A DNA stretch of 64,000 nt from Closterium sp. Naga37s-1 (Eukaryota > Streptophyta > Zygnematophyceae > Desmidiales > Closteriaceae): contig CANJKZ010001109.1 of assembly GCA_947471745.1 (NCBI GenBank), positions 4,333,501 through 4,397,500 on the forward strand, in the 5' to 3' direction. A program made the translations under genes and the position numbers. The notes beneath the pieces were generated by a model. That model saw only the letters and a list, made by a program, of their open reading frames with translations. It had not been told where the DNA came from and ran no database searches. Each line of letters opens with the position of its first letter. Position 1 is the first letter of the stretch. This document shows, piece by piece, positions 32,309 to 43,268 of this stretch.

Positions 32309-35300
32309 GGCGGCGGCAGCAGCAAAACCAGCAGCAGCACCAGCCGCAGGAGCCACAGCAATGCGGTGGTTTTGCTGCAGCAGGCCACGTGTGCGCTGCT
32401 GCTGGTGGTGGTTGTGCTGCTGCTGCTGCTTCACAACCCTGCGTTGTGCATCATGGTGTGCAGTGCAGCGTGCATTGTGCTGAACCCGTTTTGTCCCCTT
32501 CTCCTCGCTCCCTCCCGCCTCATGCGCCCTGCTCCTGCTCCGTTTCCGCTGCTTCTGCTGCGCCCCCCTCCTTCCCGCATTCTCTCTCTGCTCCTCTGCC
32601 TGCTGCTTTCTCGTCTCCGCCAGTGCACCCCTCCTGCTGCCCGCACCACAGTAACAACCCTCACCCCCACCACCCCCACCACCACCATCACCACCAGCAG
32701 CACCAGCACATGGCATCCCATTCCCCCTCCCACTCCTGCTGCCAGCACAACATACCCTTACCGTCACCACCACACGTTCTCCCCCATCCCCATCCCCATT
32801 CCCCATCAGCCATCCCGCCCGCCCCTCCAGCCGCCGCTCGGCGCGCCTCCCACCCCATGCACCCCCCTGCCCCTCTCCCCCCTCGCGCGCCTTCCTTCCC
32901 CCCACACCCCTCCGCCTCCGCCTCCGCCTCCGCCTCCGCCTCCGCCTCTGCTTCCCGGCGCCTGTCTAAAGCTTCAAGCGCGCCTCAGCGGTCCCGCGTG
33001 TGGGATAGCGTTCCCAGAAGCCCCTTGGGGGACAGCAGCAGCAGGCTGAGAGGGGGACATTCCGTGTGGGAGGAGGAGGAGGAGGAGGAGGAAGAGGACG
33101 ATGAGGGAGAGGAGTTTTGGGAAGAGGAGGGGGGAAGGGAGGGAGGAGGGCACGATTGGGAGGATGCGAGTGAGGAGGGTGGTAGTGTAGGAGTAGGGGG
33201 AGGAGGAAAAGGAGGAGGGGATGGAGGGGTCGGAGGGAGGAAACTGCAGGGAAAAGGGGCGGATGAGGAGGGGGAAGGGGGAGAGGAGGAAGAGGAGGAG
33301 CCGGTGCGTCTGTTGGCGAGAGGAGAGCTGCCCTGGGCACACAGTCCCATGGCCTTTGCTCCCTCTGCTCCCTCTGCTCCCCGTGGCGCTGCCTTCCCAC
33401 GCTCCTTCTCCTCCTCTCCTTCTCTCGCGCTCTCTACCGGTCTCGCTTCTATTCCCCCCCATGCTGCTGCTACTGCTTCTGCTGCGGGAAGAATGGACTA
33501 TCAGCAGCAGCAGCAGCAGCAGCGACTGCACCACGCGGTTTCCCTGTCCCCTCGTGGGGCCCATCATAAGACAGTAGCAGCAGCAGGAGGCGGAGCAGCA
33601 GGGGTGTCGCTTTGGCAGCAGCATCAGCAGCAGAAGCAGAATCAGCAGCTGCAGCAGTTGCAGCATCAGCACTCGCAGCAGCAGGGGCAGCAGCAGCAGA
33701 AACACTATCCGCGGTCAGGGTCTCTCCCTCCCCTTCGACGGGCATGGACAGACAGCAACCACAATACCACGGCCGAACCTGACCCCAGCTGGGCAGCTGG
33801 AAGTGTTTTCGGGCTGCCCGGAAGCAGTAGCGCGCACACGTGGCAGGAAGGGAGTGTGGAGGAGGAAGAGGAGGACGATTTTGTCGAATTGAATGGATGG
33901 GAGGAGGATGAGGGAGATGGGGGGCATGGGGGACATGGGGGAGAGATGCCACCACACGATCATGGAGCAGAGAGGGCGCATTGTGGGGTGGGGAGAAGGG
34001 AGGGTGTGACGGCAGGCATGGGCATGGGGAGGGGCAAGGGCGCTGGCACAGTGGGTGCTGGCAGTGGGCGTGTGCGAGAGGTGCAGCAACAGCAGCATTA
34101 TGAGCAGCAGCGGCAGTACCAGCAACAGTACCAGCAGCAGCAGCAGCAGCAGCAGCAGCGTGGCGAGAGGGAGGCGGTGTTCCGAAAGGCAAGGAGCGTG
34201 CCAAAGAGGCTGCTGAACCAGGTGTCTGTGACAGGCCCCGGGGGCATGCCTCACCACGCCATGCCTGGCATGGGTGCTGGGGGCATGGGCGGAGGCATGG
34301 GAGGTATCAACACACGGGGCACGATGGGCGGGGGTATGGGCGGGGGCGTGGGCGGGGGCGTGGGCGGGGGCGTGGGCGGGGGTATGGGCGGGGGCGTGGG
34401 CGGGGGCGTGGGCGGGGGCGTGGGCGGGGGTATGGGCGGGGGCGTGGGCGGGGCAATGGGAGCGCATGGCACGGGGTGTGCGAGTGCAGCAGTGGCAGGG
34501 GCAGGGGCGGGTGTGAGAGGAGGGCCTGGTCGCACGCGGTCATGGGGAGTGGTTGCACAGTCGCAGCAGTATGGCACTGGCAGCAGCAGCAGCAGTGGCA
34601 GTGGCAGCAGCTGTGCCGTGCACATGCCACAACACTCGCATGACCCTGCCTGCTCCCACCCCCCTCACACTACCCAATCTCTCCCTCCTAACCGGCCGAA
34701 ATCCTCTCTCCCTTACTCCATCCATTCCGTTCCCTCCCCGTCTCAGTCCCCACGCTCCTCCCACTCGCCCTCTCCGTGCCTCTCCATGCCTCTAACCCAC
34801 CATCTGATTCCCTCCCCTCGTGCCAGTCATCCCAGTGCCTTTCCTCCCACCCGCCGCACACGCACACTCTCAGGCCTCCCAGACACAGTCCCCGAGCAAC
34901 ACACCGCCTCCCCACCCCCTCCCAACCCCTCCTCGTCCCTCTCTCCCCACTCACTTTCTCACCCCCACTCCCACTCTCACTCTCACTCCCTCTCTCACTC
35001 CTCCTCGCCCTCTCTCCCATCTCCCCGCTCCCTCACTCCCAACCAGCCGCAGCAGTTCCAATTCCCGCCCTCCTCCTCCCTTCCCTCAACCGTTCAAGCA
35101 GGTGTGTTCTCACCCCCTGTGCTCCTCCCCCCGTCCTCCTCTCTCCCCGGTCCTCTTCCATCCCCCAGAGCTGCTGTGCCGCGGCAAGGGGGCTTAGCCC
35201 TCTCCTCTCCTAGAGCGACTCTTGGTTTTAACCCTGCCTCTGCTGCTGGTGCTTCTGGTGGTGGTGCTGCTGCTGGTGTTGGTGGTGGTGGTGTTGCTGC

Positions 35301-37066
35301 TGCTGGTGCCACAGGGAGAGGGTGGGCAGGAGGCAAGGCAGGGCGGGCTATGGTGAGAGTGAATCCCTTGCAGCTGCCGGGACAGGGGGTTAGAGAGGGG
35401 GGAAGAGGCCGCGGGGGTAGAGGTTCGAGAAACACAGAGCGGTATGGACAGAGCTTGGGGAGAGGGCAGGAGGAGGAGGACGAGGAGGAGGATGATGCAG
35501 GCGGTACGGCAGGAGAAGGGGATAGCGAGGAGGACTTCTGGGGAAGAGGGGTACGAGGAGGAGGGGGAGCGGGGTACCTGATGGGACCCCTGTCCGCCCG
35601 TGGGGCCGGTGGGCGGGATAGTGTGGCGTGCGCCCATGCCCACCAGCAGGAGCACCACAGCCAGCAAGGCGGGTGGCAGGCGCTTGTGACACCGCGGCGG
35701 GATGGCAGGGGGGGAGCAGAAGGGAGGGGGAGAGCGGCAGAATGGAAGGACCCAGATGGGTGGTGGGGTCGTCATGATGATGGGGTTGCTGCTGCTGCTT
35801 CTGCTGCTGCTGCTGCTGGTGGCGCTGCTGCTGCTAGTATTACTACTGCTCGCTCTGCTGGCAGTGCTAGTGGTGGCAGTAGTTGTGGCAGTGGCTCTGA
35901 TGCTGCTATGAACGCCTTTGCTCGTGGTGGTGCTGGTTCCAGAGGTCAAGCAAGAGAAAGCGCACTAAGCACACGCAGCACACTCCCAACCGCACACGCC
36001 CCTTCTCTGCGCCTCAGCTCCCCATCCCTGCAACGCCACTTCCCCACCTCCCCCCGCCCAGGCCGCACCACCCCACATCTCCTCCCCTCCTCCCCCCGCC
36101 CCGTGCCCTCCTCCTCCCGCGCACTGCCCCTCTCCCCCCGCCCCTACCACACCCCAGCCTCCGCATTCCCCCTCAAAGCGCCACCCTCCCCGCCCCTCTC
36201 CCGCAGGACCTCCGGCTCCCCTCTTTCCCCCCGACTCCCTCACCCCTCAGCCTCCTCTCTCCCCCTCAAAGCCCCCCTCTCCCCGCCTCTCTCCCGCAGA
36301 ACCTCCGGCTCGCCTCTCTCGCAGCGCCTGTCTGGGTCGCCTCTCTCGCAGCGCTTGTCAGGCTCACCCCTGTCCCATAGAACATCAGGGTCGCCGCTCT
36401 CTCACTTGGGCAGTGACCTAGAGGGAGAGGTGGAGAGAGCGTGGCGACGCACGGGAGGCCCTTCGTCCCCTCCTCTGGAGGTGTCTCTGAGGAAATTTAG
36501 GAGGGAGCTGAGTGGGAGGCTTAGTGGGGGGGTGGGAGGGTCGCAGGGTGGGGAGGGGGAGGGCGGGAGGGAGGATGGGGCGTTTGAGTTTCAGCACTCC
36601 AGCCCGTGCAAGCCGGGGGAAAGGGCGCTGGTATCACATGAGAGGCACCGGCATGAGGTGGGAGCGGAGATGCATCCTGCAGATCACCATTACCACCACC
36701 ACCACCACCAGCCGCAGCCGCAGCTGCAGCAGCACCAGCACCATCATCATCAGCAGCATCATCAGCAGCAGCAGCAGCAGCAGGTGTATGCTGGTATGAT
36801 CGAGCCACAGCAGGTGGAGGAGCCACCAGTACGATCAGAGATTCTCATTATTGACAACTCGTCTCCCAGCGATAGTGAGGAAGACGAAGCCGACCTGCAC
36901 CACCACCACCACCCCCACCCTGCCTTCCCCACTCACCATCCTGTCCCCCTTTCCGTTCCTGCCCCTGCCACCACACCGTCTTTCCACGCTCCCCCTACCA
37001 CGCCTGCTCTCCTGCTTGCTGCGGCCGGGGCTGCTCTGTCTGCGTCTACATGCCTCTCTTCCGGAT

Positions 37067-37097
<31 letters not shown>

Positions 37098-37508
37098 TGC
37101 CGCTTCTCCCGCTATCACCACAGCTACACGCGGTCTGCCCACGCTCCATGCCACTGCTGTTATGCCCCGCATTCCCACGCCTGTGTCTCCCCGCCTACAC
37201 TCGTTTTCTACTGCTGCCTCCTCCTCCTGCTCCTCTAGAGCCGCGCCCATAGCTTCGGCAGGAGGAACTGTAGCAGCTGGAGCAGGAGCAACAAGAGCAG
37301 GAGCAGCACGAGGAGCAGGAGGAGCAGGAGCAACAGCAGGTGTGCACACACAAGGGGTCCAGCAGGCACCAGCCCTCACAGCCGCTGCTTCTAGTGCTGC
37401 TGTTTCCAGGGGGAGTGCGAGAGCAGGCAGCATGGGAGACTGGCTTGATGGCCAGGATATGAACGTGTCTGTTCTCGCCGAAAGCGACGGTACCATGATC
37501 ACAGACCT

Positions 37509-37543
<35 letters not shown>

Positions 37544-38328
37544 GAGAGGGCTCGGAGTTTGGCTCTCCACCCCGCCAGGAGCAGCAAGCAGACTCGGAGG
37601 CGCCTCTATCGCCTCTCACCCCGCCCCTCTCGCCCCTGCTCCAGCACCGCATGCTGCTGTTCTGCGGGCCTGGGTGCGTGCCCTTGCCTTTTGCTCCTGC
37701 TGCGCTGGGACTAGACATGCCCAAGCGGCTGTCTGCGAAAGATAGGCAGGCGTCTGCTCCTGTTGGTGCTGCTGGCGCGTTGGGGGTGGGGGGATTGGGT
37801 GGAGAATCGGGGTCAGCAGAGACAGGAGGAACAGGAGGAGGGGGTGGAAGGGGAAAAGGCAGAGGAGGGGAAATGGCACAGAGCATGGTGCAAAGGGATG
37901 GAAATGCAGGCGAAGTTGATGGTGGGGGTGAAAGCTTTGCAAGGGTGAGGGGGAAAGAAAGGCCAGGAAGCTGGAAAGACAAGGCTGATGGTGGCACCGA
38001 GGCAACAGCAGGGATGGGGAAGTCTGGGGGTTGGAGTGGGGAAACGAGTGTCACACGGAGTGTCACAGGGAGTGTTATGGGAAGTTCTGAAGGGCATGGG
38101 GAAGCACCAGTTATTAACGGAGGCTGGGGGTCTCCTGGGGAAGTGCAGGGGGGTGGAGCGGTGGTGGCGGGGCGGAGAGTGGTGGGGAAGAAGGAGCTAA
38201 ACGAGCAGCGGCGGGCGGGCAGGAGAAAGGGGTCATGGGGCAGTGCAGTGTTTGAAGGACTCATGCTGCGGCGCCAGCGCTCCAAAGCCAAGGTGCGTGT
38301 GTGCGCTTTAAAGCCAAGGTGTGTGTGA
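29488..38328 (+). CDS. Giant low-complexity protein, unknown function
   Basis: A single open frame of 2946 codons. I do not recognise the family. The first ~50 residues are ordinary sequence (WLTTSERPEKEPPGVYRLRV..). Beyond that it is mostly Gln, Ser, Pro, Gly and Ala: polyQ near residues 927-947 and 2673-2686, an acidic run near 1195, Gly-Met/Val repeats at about 1610-1656, and RTSGSPLS-type repeats at about 2230-2307. A SUMO-interacting-like ILIID plus acidic/Ser stretch lies near 2450. The C-terminus is basic (RRQRSKAK). AAG|GTGCGTG at 38292/38293 looks like a splice donor, so the last residues may be intron and further exons may exist. Long antisense frames are shadows. Nuclear or scaffold roles would be guesswork. 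Confidence 0.65.
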
Positions 38329-38424
38329 TCGATACACTTGTTAGAATTCTCAAACGTGGGGCAGTGCAGTGTTTGAAGGGCTCATGCTGCGCTGCCAGCG
38401 CTCCAAAGCTAAGGTGCGTGTGTG
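38236..38424 (+). repeat. 68-bp duplication of the exon end
   Basis: Copies at 38236-38303 and 38357-38424 differ at four positions. Each encodes WGSAVFEGLMLR and ends in the same AAG|GTGCGTG donor-like sequence. One of the changes replaces an amino acid (Arg to Cys); the others are silent in that frame. Confidence 0.8.
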
Positions 38425-39093
38425 AGCGATAGAGAGAGGTGTGGCTGGAAGGTGGTCGGGTGAGAGAGCCAAGGTATGCTGAACATGAGGTGGTAGGATG
38501 AAAGAGCGGTGGCTGGGTGGGTGAGAGAGAGGTGCCTGGGAGGGCTGAGATGAGAGGGGGAGAGGGCTGGGCATGAGTTTGAGGCGGGAGTAAGGAGAAC
38601 GGGTGGGGGTACAGGGGATGGGGAGCAGGGGATGGGGGAGGTTAGTGGGGTGGTGAGAGGGAGTGTGGTGGGAGGGGTAGAACAGGTTGGTTTTATATTG
38701 AAGATCAGTAAGCCATTTTTTCCTCCTTATACACACACACCCCTAGCTGCCCTGATTATCTGTGCGTAGCGTTCCCCCTTTAAGCTCTTCCCCTCATTGC
38801 AATCAAACCCCCTTCCTCCCAATCAGTGGTATATCTCCCCTCCCTTCCTCTCCTCCTTTTTCCTTAACATTCCCTGCCTGCTCCCTTCTCACCCCACCCT
38901 TGTCTGGCACTCACTGCCCACACTGCCTTTGTCTCTACCTATACTTCTACTTCCTATTCCCCTCACTCCATTCAGAACGATGCGCAGTGAAGCACACTAT
39001 CCTAACCAAGGCAAGGCACACACCAGCCCTGCATCTGATATACTTGAGCTTTAGCTTCTCGTAGGAAATATGGTGTTTTTCACGGCTTGAAAT
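38425..39093. other. Intergenic, nothing recognised
   Basis: G/A-rich then C/T-rich DNA. It may contain intron or 3' UTR of the preceding gene. No coding frame or structured RNA is seen. Confidence 0.4.
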
Positions 39094-41925
39094 CCCTGGT
39101 ACCAGGGCTTATTTTTTGTTTTAAGCAACCCTTATCATCAGTCCTGCACCTTAGCAAAACCCTGATTATCAGTGTGACCCTTTGGGAAACTACTTTTCCA
39201 TCAGGGTTTTCCATAGTTACAAGAAATTTACCCTTAGGCCACAGTGTAACAATTTTCAGAACCCTGATGAAGTGTTTCTCCTGAAGTTTTGAATAAAAAC
39301 ACCAGCTGCAGGATCCGATTCCGAGCCTTTTTTCTTCCGAAGTCCAATCTACTGACCGGGCCACTTCAACATGAGAATTTCAATGACGGGATTTTTACTT
39401 ATCAGGAGGACAGAGATCCGAGGGGCGGGTGTGGCATTCGCTTCAGGGTAAACTCGCTAAGAGTAATGGTAACCCTGGGGCGACAGTGTGCCTTAAAGCC
39501 CGCAGCTAAAATAGTGACCCCCGTCCCAACTTGAATAAGGAATATGAAACCAGTCTCAAAAACACTGTTTCAAACGATTTCTATGGGCAGAGTGAACTTA
39601 TGTTATTGGCTCTCGCCACAATGGAACGTGATGGTTCCCGCCAAAAAGAACTTTGTTTCTCATTTCAGCCGTCGCATTTTTGCGTGCCGCATCCGCACGA
39701 CAAACCCCAAGCGATGGTTTCCCATCGCAGGCCCAACTTCATTTTCAAGCTGGTGGGGGGTGCATAACTAGATTTCCGTCACTCCCTTCATCACTAGTTT
39801 CCGCATAGCATAGTAAGTAGTATAGCTGAAAGCGCAGGCGTTTGTGCCATAGCCGCGTAATTACCGACGAGTGCGTCGATTGTCGACTTAGCAAGAGTGT
39901 GAAACGTAGTAATACGTCGCCTGGCAGCGCAGTGCCAGTTTCCCCTCGTTTATCTCCCCTCGCTGCTCGTCGCACTCGCCATTGCTAATGGGGTCCGCCG
40001 TCGCCTCTCTCTAGTCCGTCCCGACGCCTTTCCGTCGCCCTCGCAAAAACACTCGTGACGGCCCTCCCGTCGTCCTCACGGTCTCCCCTCCCGTCCCATT
40101 ATTTTCCCGTTCACCCCTCTTGTCCCCTCGCCCTCGCGATTTCCCTCCGATCCCGTCGCCCTCCCGTTCTCCCGCCCCTCGCCTTCAATGTCCCCTCTTC
40201 CTTCCCGTCGCCCTTGCGTTATCCCTTCCTCCCCTCGCCTTCAATGTCCCCCCTTTCCTTCCCGTCGCCCTCACTATCTCCCTTCCCTCACGTTGCATTT
40301 TCCTTCCCGTCGCCCTCGCGATATCCCTTCCCCCTCCCCCCCCTTCGTCGCCTTTCTTCTCTCCCCGCCCATTACACACCTCGTCGCCTACGCTCTTTCT
40401 CTGAAACACCCTCCCCGCGCCCTTTGTCCCCCCCCTGCCATCACTTTTCTCGTCGCCTTCGCGCTCTCCCTCCCGTCGCCCTTGTAATTTCCCCTCCCAT
40501 CCCGTCGCCTACTTCATCTCCTTTCGCTCACGTCCTCCCCTCCCATCAGCATCGCGCTCACGTTCCTCCCTCCCCTCGCAATCACGCTCACGTGCACCTG
40601 TCTTCGCATCGCCTCCGCGCTCAAGGTCTCCCCTCCCATCGCACTCGCTATCTCCTCCCCTTTTCTCGTCGCGCTCGCTATCTCCCCCCCTCTCCCCGTC
40701 GCGCTCGCTATCTCCCCCCCTTTTCTCGTCGCGCTCGCTATCTCCCCCCCTCTCCACGTCGCGCTCGCTATCTCTCTCGCGAACTCGTATCGATCCCCCA
40801 TTTCCAGTCGCCCTCCGTTCCCGTCGACCTCCGTTCTGATCGCCTCCGCGATCTGATGTCATCGCCTCTCCCGTCGCCCTCCCATTTCGCGTCGCCCTCC
40901 GTTCCGATCGTCTTCGCGATCGGCTCTCACATCCCGTCGCCCTCCCGTCTATTTCGCCATCTCCCATCTGTCCTCATCGCCCTCACGATCTCACTTCCCA
41001 TTCCCTCACAATGCAAGTCCCCCCTCCCTTCTCATCGCCCACACGATCTCACTTCCCATTCCCTCACGATCTCACTTCCCATTCCCTCACGATCTCTCTC
41101 ATGGAAGACGAGGCTTCCCTTCCCTTCGTGATCGTCAGCTCTCATCCCCTTCCTGTCGCCTCACTTTCTCCCATCCCCTTCCGTCGCCCTCACCTTCTCC
41201 CGTACCTTCCCGTCTTCCTGGTGTTCTCCAGTGCCCTCCGTCACCCTTCCTCTCTCCCCTGCCACCCCGTCGCCAGTTTCCAGTTCCTCTATCCCCATCA
41301 CCCTCTTTCTCTTCATTCGCATCACCTTGCCCATCATCATTTCCCCCCGCTTTTTTTTTATTCCTCCATTCCCCGTTATTGCACCTCTCACAGGCTCCAA
41401 GTCCAAGGCCGCACATTGCTAGATGCGAATTTGGTAAAGTATAGGCACTAGCGTGTGTATTTGGCTCTCATCACGTACATGTGTGTCCGCTTGGGAGTAG
41501 AGTGAGATGTTGATAAATGTGACCTTGGTGAAGTATCGGCTCTAGTGAGTGCAGGAGTGCACGTCGCTCAACTTTGCGCCAAATTCGCACACGTACATGT
41601 GAGGGATTCTGGCTGCCAATCAGAATTGAGGAAGAACTTTCGTTCGAGGCCCACTACGAAACTCGTATGAAGGCTGAAAAAAAAAGCACACAGCACTTCC
41701 AACTTTTCAAAACAATACAAAAAGACTTGAGTAATCAAGTTGGGTCCAACTAGAAGGGGGGGGTCACTATTTTAGCTACGGGCTTTAAACGTAAACCCTG
41801 GCATATCAGGAAAATCTAAGCTCCAGAAAATTTTACCCTAAAGCATCAGTGTGACTACCAAAAACCACCCTGATTATCAGTGTATCAGGGTGATTTACAC
41901 TGATAAATTAGCCCTGCCTGGTACT
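39094..41925. mobile_element. Non-autonomous TTAA-type DNA element A
   Basis: The inner inverted pair is very clear: TTAAAGCCCGCAGCTAAAAT at 39493 and, inverted, TTAAAGCCCGTAGCTAAAAT ending at 41788, with 27 of 28 terminal bases identical. Outside it, a second looser inverted pair (TACCAGG..GCTTATTTT at 39100; inverted copy ending near 41923) extends the ends. Both outer flanks carry CCCTGATTATCAGTGT-like motifs. TTAA at both inner ends suggests piggyBac- or Kolobok-like target use. There is no transposase. The interior is mostly a CCCGTCGCC-type array. It ends about 570 bp upstream of PSBS. Confidence 0.7.
40020..41270 (+). repeat. CCCGTCGCC-type array in element A
   Basis: Irregular tandem repeats built on TCCCGTCGCCCTCGCGAT and relatives, with a tighter sub-array of TCTCGTCGCGCTCGCTATC units (about 40670-40775) and another of CTCACTTCCCATTCC units (about 40990-41090). 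Frames through it are repeat shadows. Confidence 0.85.
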
Positions 41926-42136
41926 ATGCCTCAGGATATCACCCCATTGTGAAGAAACTGAGGTGCAAAGTCATTCTTGATGTAATTTTATTTACAGTTT
42001 CAATGTACGGAGTGGGTTCCTAAAAGGTGTAATGATTAAAGGGGTGCTACTGTACCACTCGTCCAGCAAATATGGTCACATTTGGTCAATACCAGCAATA
42101 CGAGCGGTGCTTGATTGTCCCAAAAGGTTCCAGACG

Positions 42137-42180
42137 ACACGTCAGATCATTCAGACCATCGCTTAGGAGATCTGACGTGT
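42137..42180. promoter_or_regulatory. Inverted ACGT motif pair upstream of PSBS
   Basis: ACACGTCAGATC (42137-42148) and its exact inverse GATCTGACGTGT (42169-42180) are 20 bp apart, about 320 bp before the PSBS start. Each holds TGACGTGT, an ACGT-core sequence of the kind bound by plant bZIP factors such as HY5. The pair could also form a 12-bp hairpin stem. Function is inference. Confidence 0.5.
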
Positions 42181-42497
42181 GCCAGCATTTGTGGCAGCAA
42201 ATAGGCCACGCATCTGGCTCTCGTCTTGGTCGGAAACCATCGAGCACTAAAGCGGAACATCCAGCGTGGCGCCCCGATTAGACAGCCACGTCTCACGATG
42301 AATTTCTGCTCCCTTTCTGGTACAACACAGCTCCGCTCCACTCCACAGTCAATGTCAATTCGCGGCTTGAGAAACGAATAAATTCATGGCCCTCGGCACT
42401 CATCAATAGAAATCTCAGTGCTTCAGATCAGTTGAGTGTCTAACATTTCCCCGACATTCTCCTTTATTCAAACATCTTGATTCGATTACTTATCGCC

Positions 42498-43268
42498 ATG
42501 GCTTCCTCCCTGGTCGCACACCAGTCTCTCGCTGCCCTTTCCTTCAGCGCAGCAGTGAAGGGCGCTGGTTTTATCTCCCTCAGTCGTTTGGCAGCAGCAC
42601 CTTCCGCCGTCCCTCCCCGCGGCCTTGGGGTTACCGCGCTCTTCGGCTTCAACAAAGCCGCCGCCCCCGCTAAGAACGCTCCCGTTAAGAAGCAATCACG
42701 CACCGAAGACGGTATCTTTGGCACATCCGGAGGCTTCGGCTTCACAAAAGCTAACGAGCTCTTCGTGGGGCGCGTGGCGATGCTCGGATTCGCCGCGTCG
42801 CTGCTCGGCGAAGCGGTAACCGGGCAGGGAATCCTTTCGCAACTCAACCTCGAAACCGGAATCCCCATCACGGAGGCCGAGCCGCTGCTCCTATTCTTCA
42901 TCGCATTCACCGTGCTCGGCGCGATTGGCGGTCTGGGCGACCGCGGGCGCTTCGTGGACGACGAGGCGCCTGCGGGTCCGCCGGTGAAGCCGGGGAGTTT
43001 CAAGGCGGCGCTAGGGTTGAGCGAGGACGGGCCGCTGTTCGGGTTTACTAAGGCGAATGAGCTATTCGTAGGGCGCATGGCGCAACTAGGGTTTGCGGCG
43101 AGCTTGGTGGGTGAGGTGATTACCGGGAGAGGCGCGCTGGCGCAGCTAAATATCGAGACTGGTTTGCCTGTTTGGGAGGTGGAGCCGCTGCTTCTCGCCA
43201 GTATCGCGTTCTTCTTTATCGCGGCTATCAACCCCGGTACAGGGAAGTTCATTAATGACGACGAGTAG
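42498..43268 (+). CDS. PSBS: PsbS, photosystem II 22 kDa photoprotection protein
   Basis: A 256-residue precursor. PsbS sits in the thylakoid membrane, senses lumen acidification and triggers energy-dependent quenching of excess excitation. Residues 1 to about 50 look like a chloroplast transit peptide. The rest is two tandem halves, each with two membrane helices: GFTKANELFVGR at 81-92 and again at 182-193, and LNLETGIP at 116-123 with LNIETGLP at 217-224. The Glu in each ETG (E119, E220) most likely matches the two pH-sensing lumenal glutamates of the family. I chose the ATG at 42498, in a CGCCATGGC context; an in-frame ATG at 42477 is possible. The gene has no intron, unlike the usual land-plant gene. 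LHC-like but not pigment-binding in the classical way. Confidence 0.96.
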   Translation: MASSLVAHQSLAALSFSAAVKGAGFISLSRLAAAPSAVPPRGLGVTALFGFNKAAAPAKNAPVKKQSRTEDGIFGTSGGFGFTKANELFVGRVAMLGFAASLLGEAVTGQGILSQLNLETGIPITEAEPLLLFFIAFTVLGAIGGLGDRGRFVDDEAPAGPPVKPGSFKAALGLSEDGPLFGFTKANELFVGRMAQLGFAASLVGEVITGRGALAQLNIETGLPVWEVEPLLLASIAFFFIAAINPGTGKFINDDE

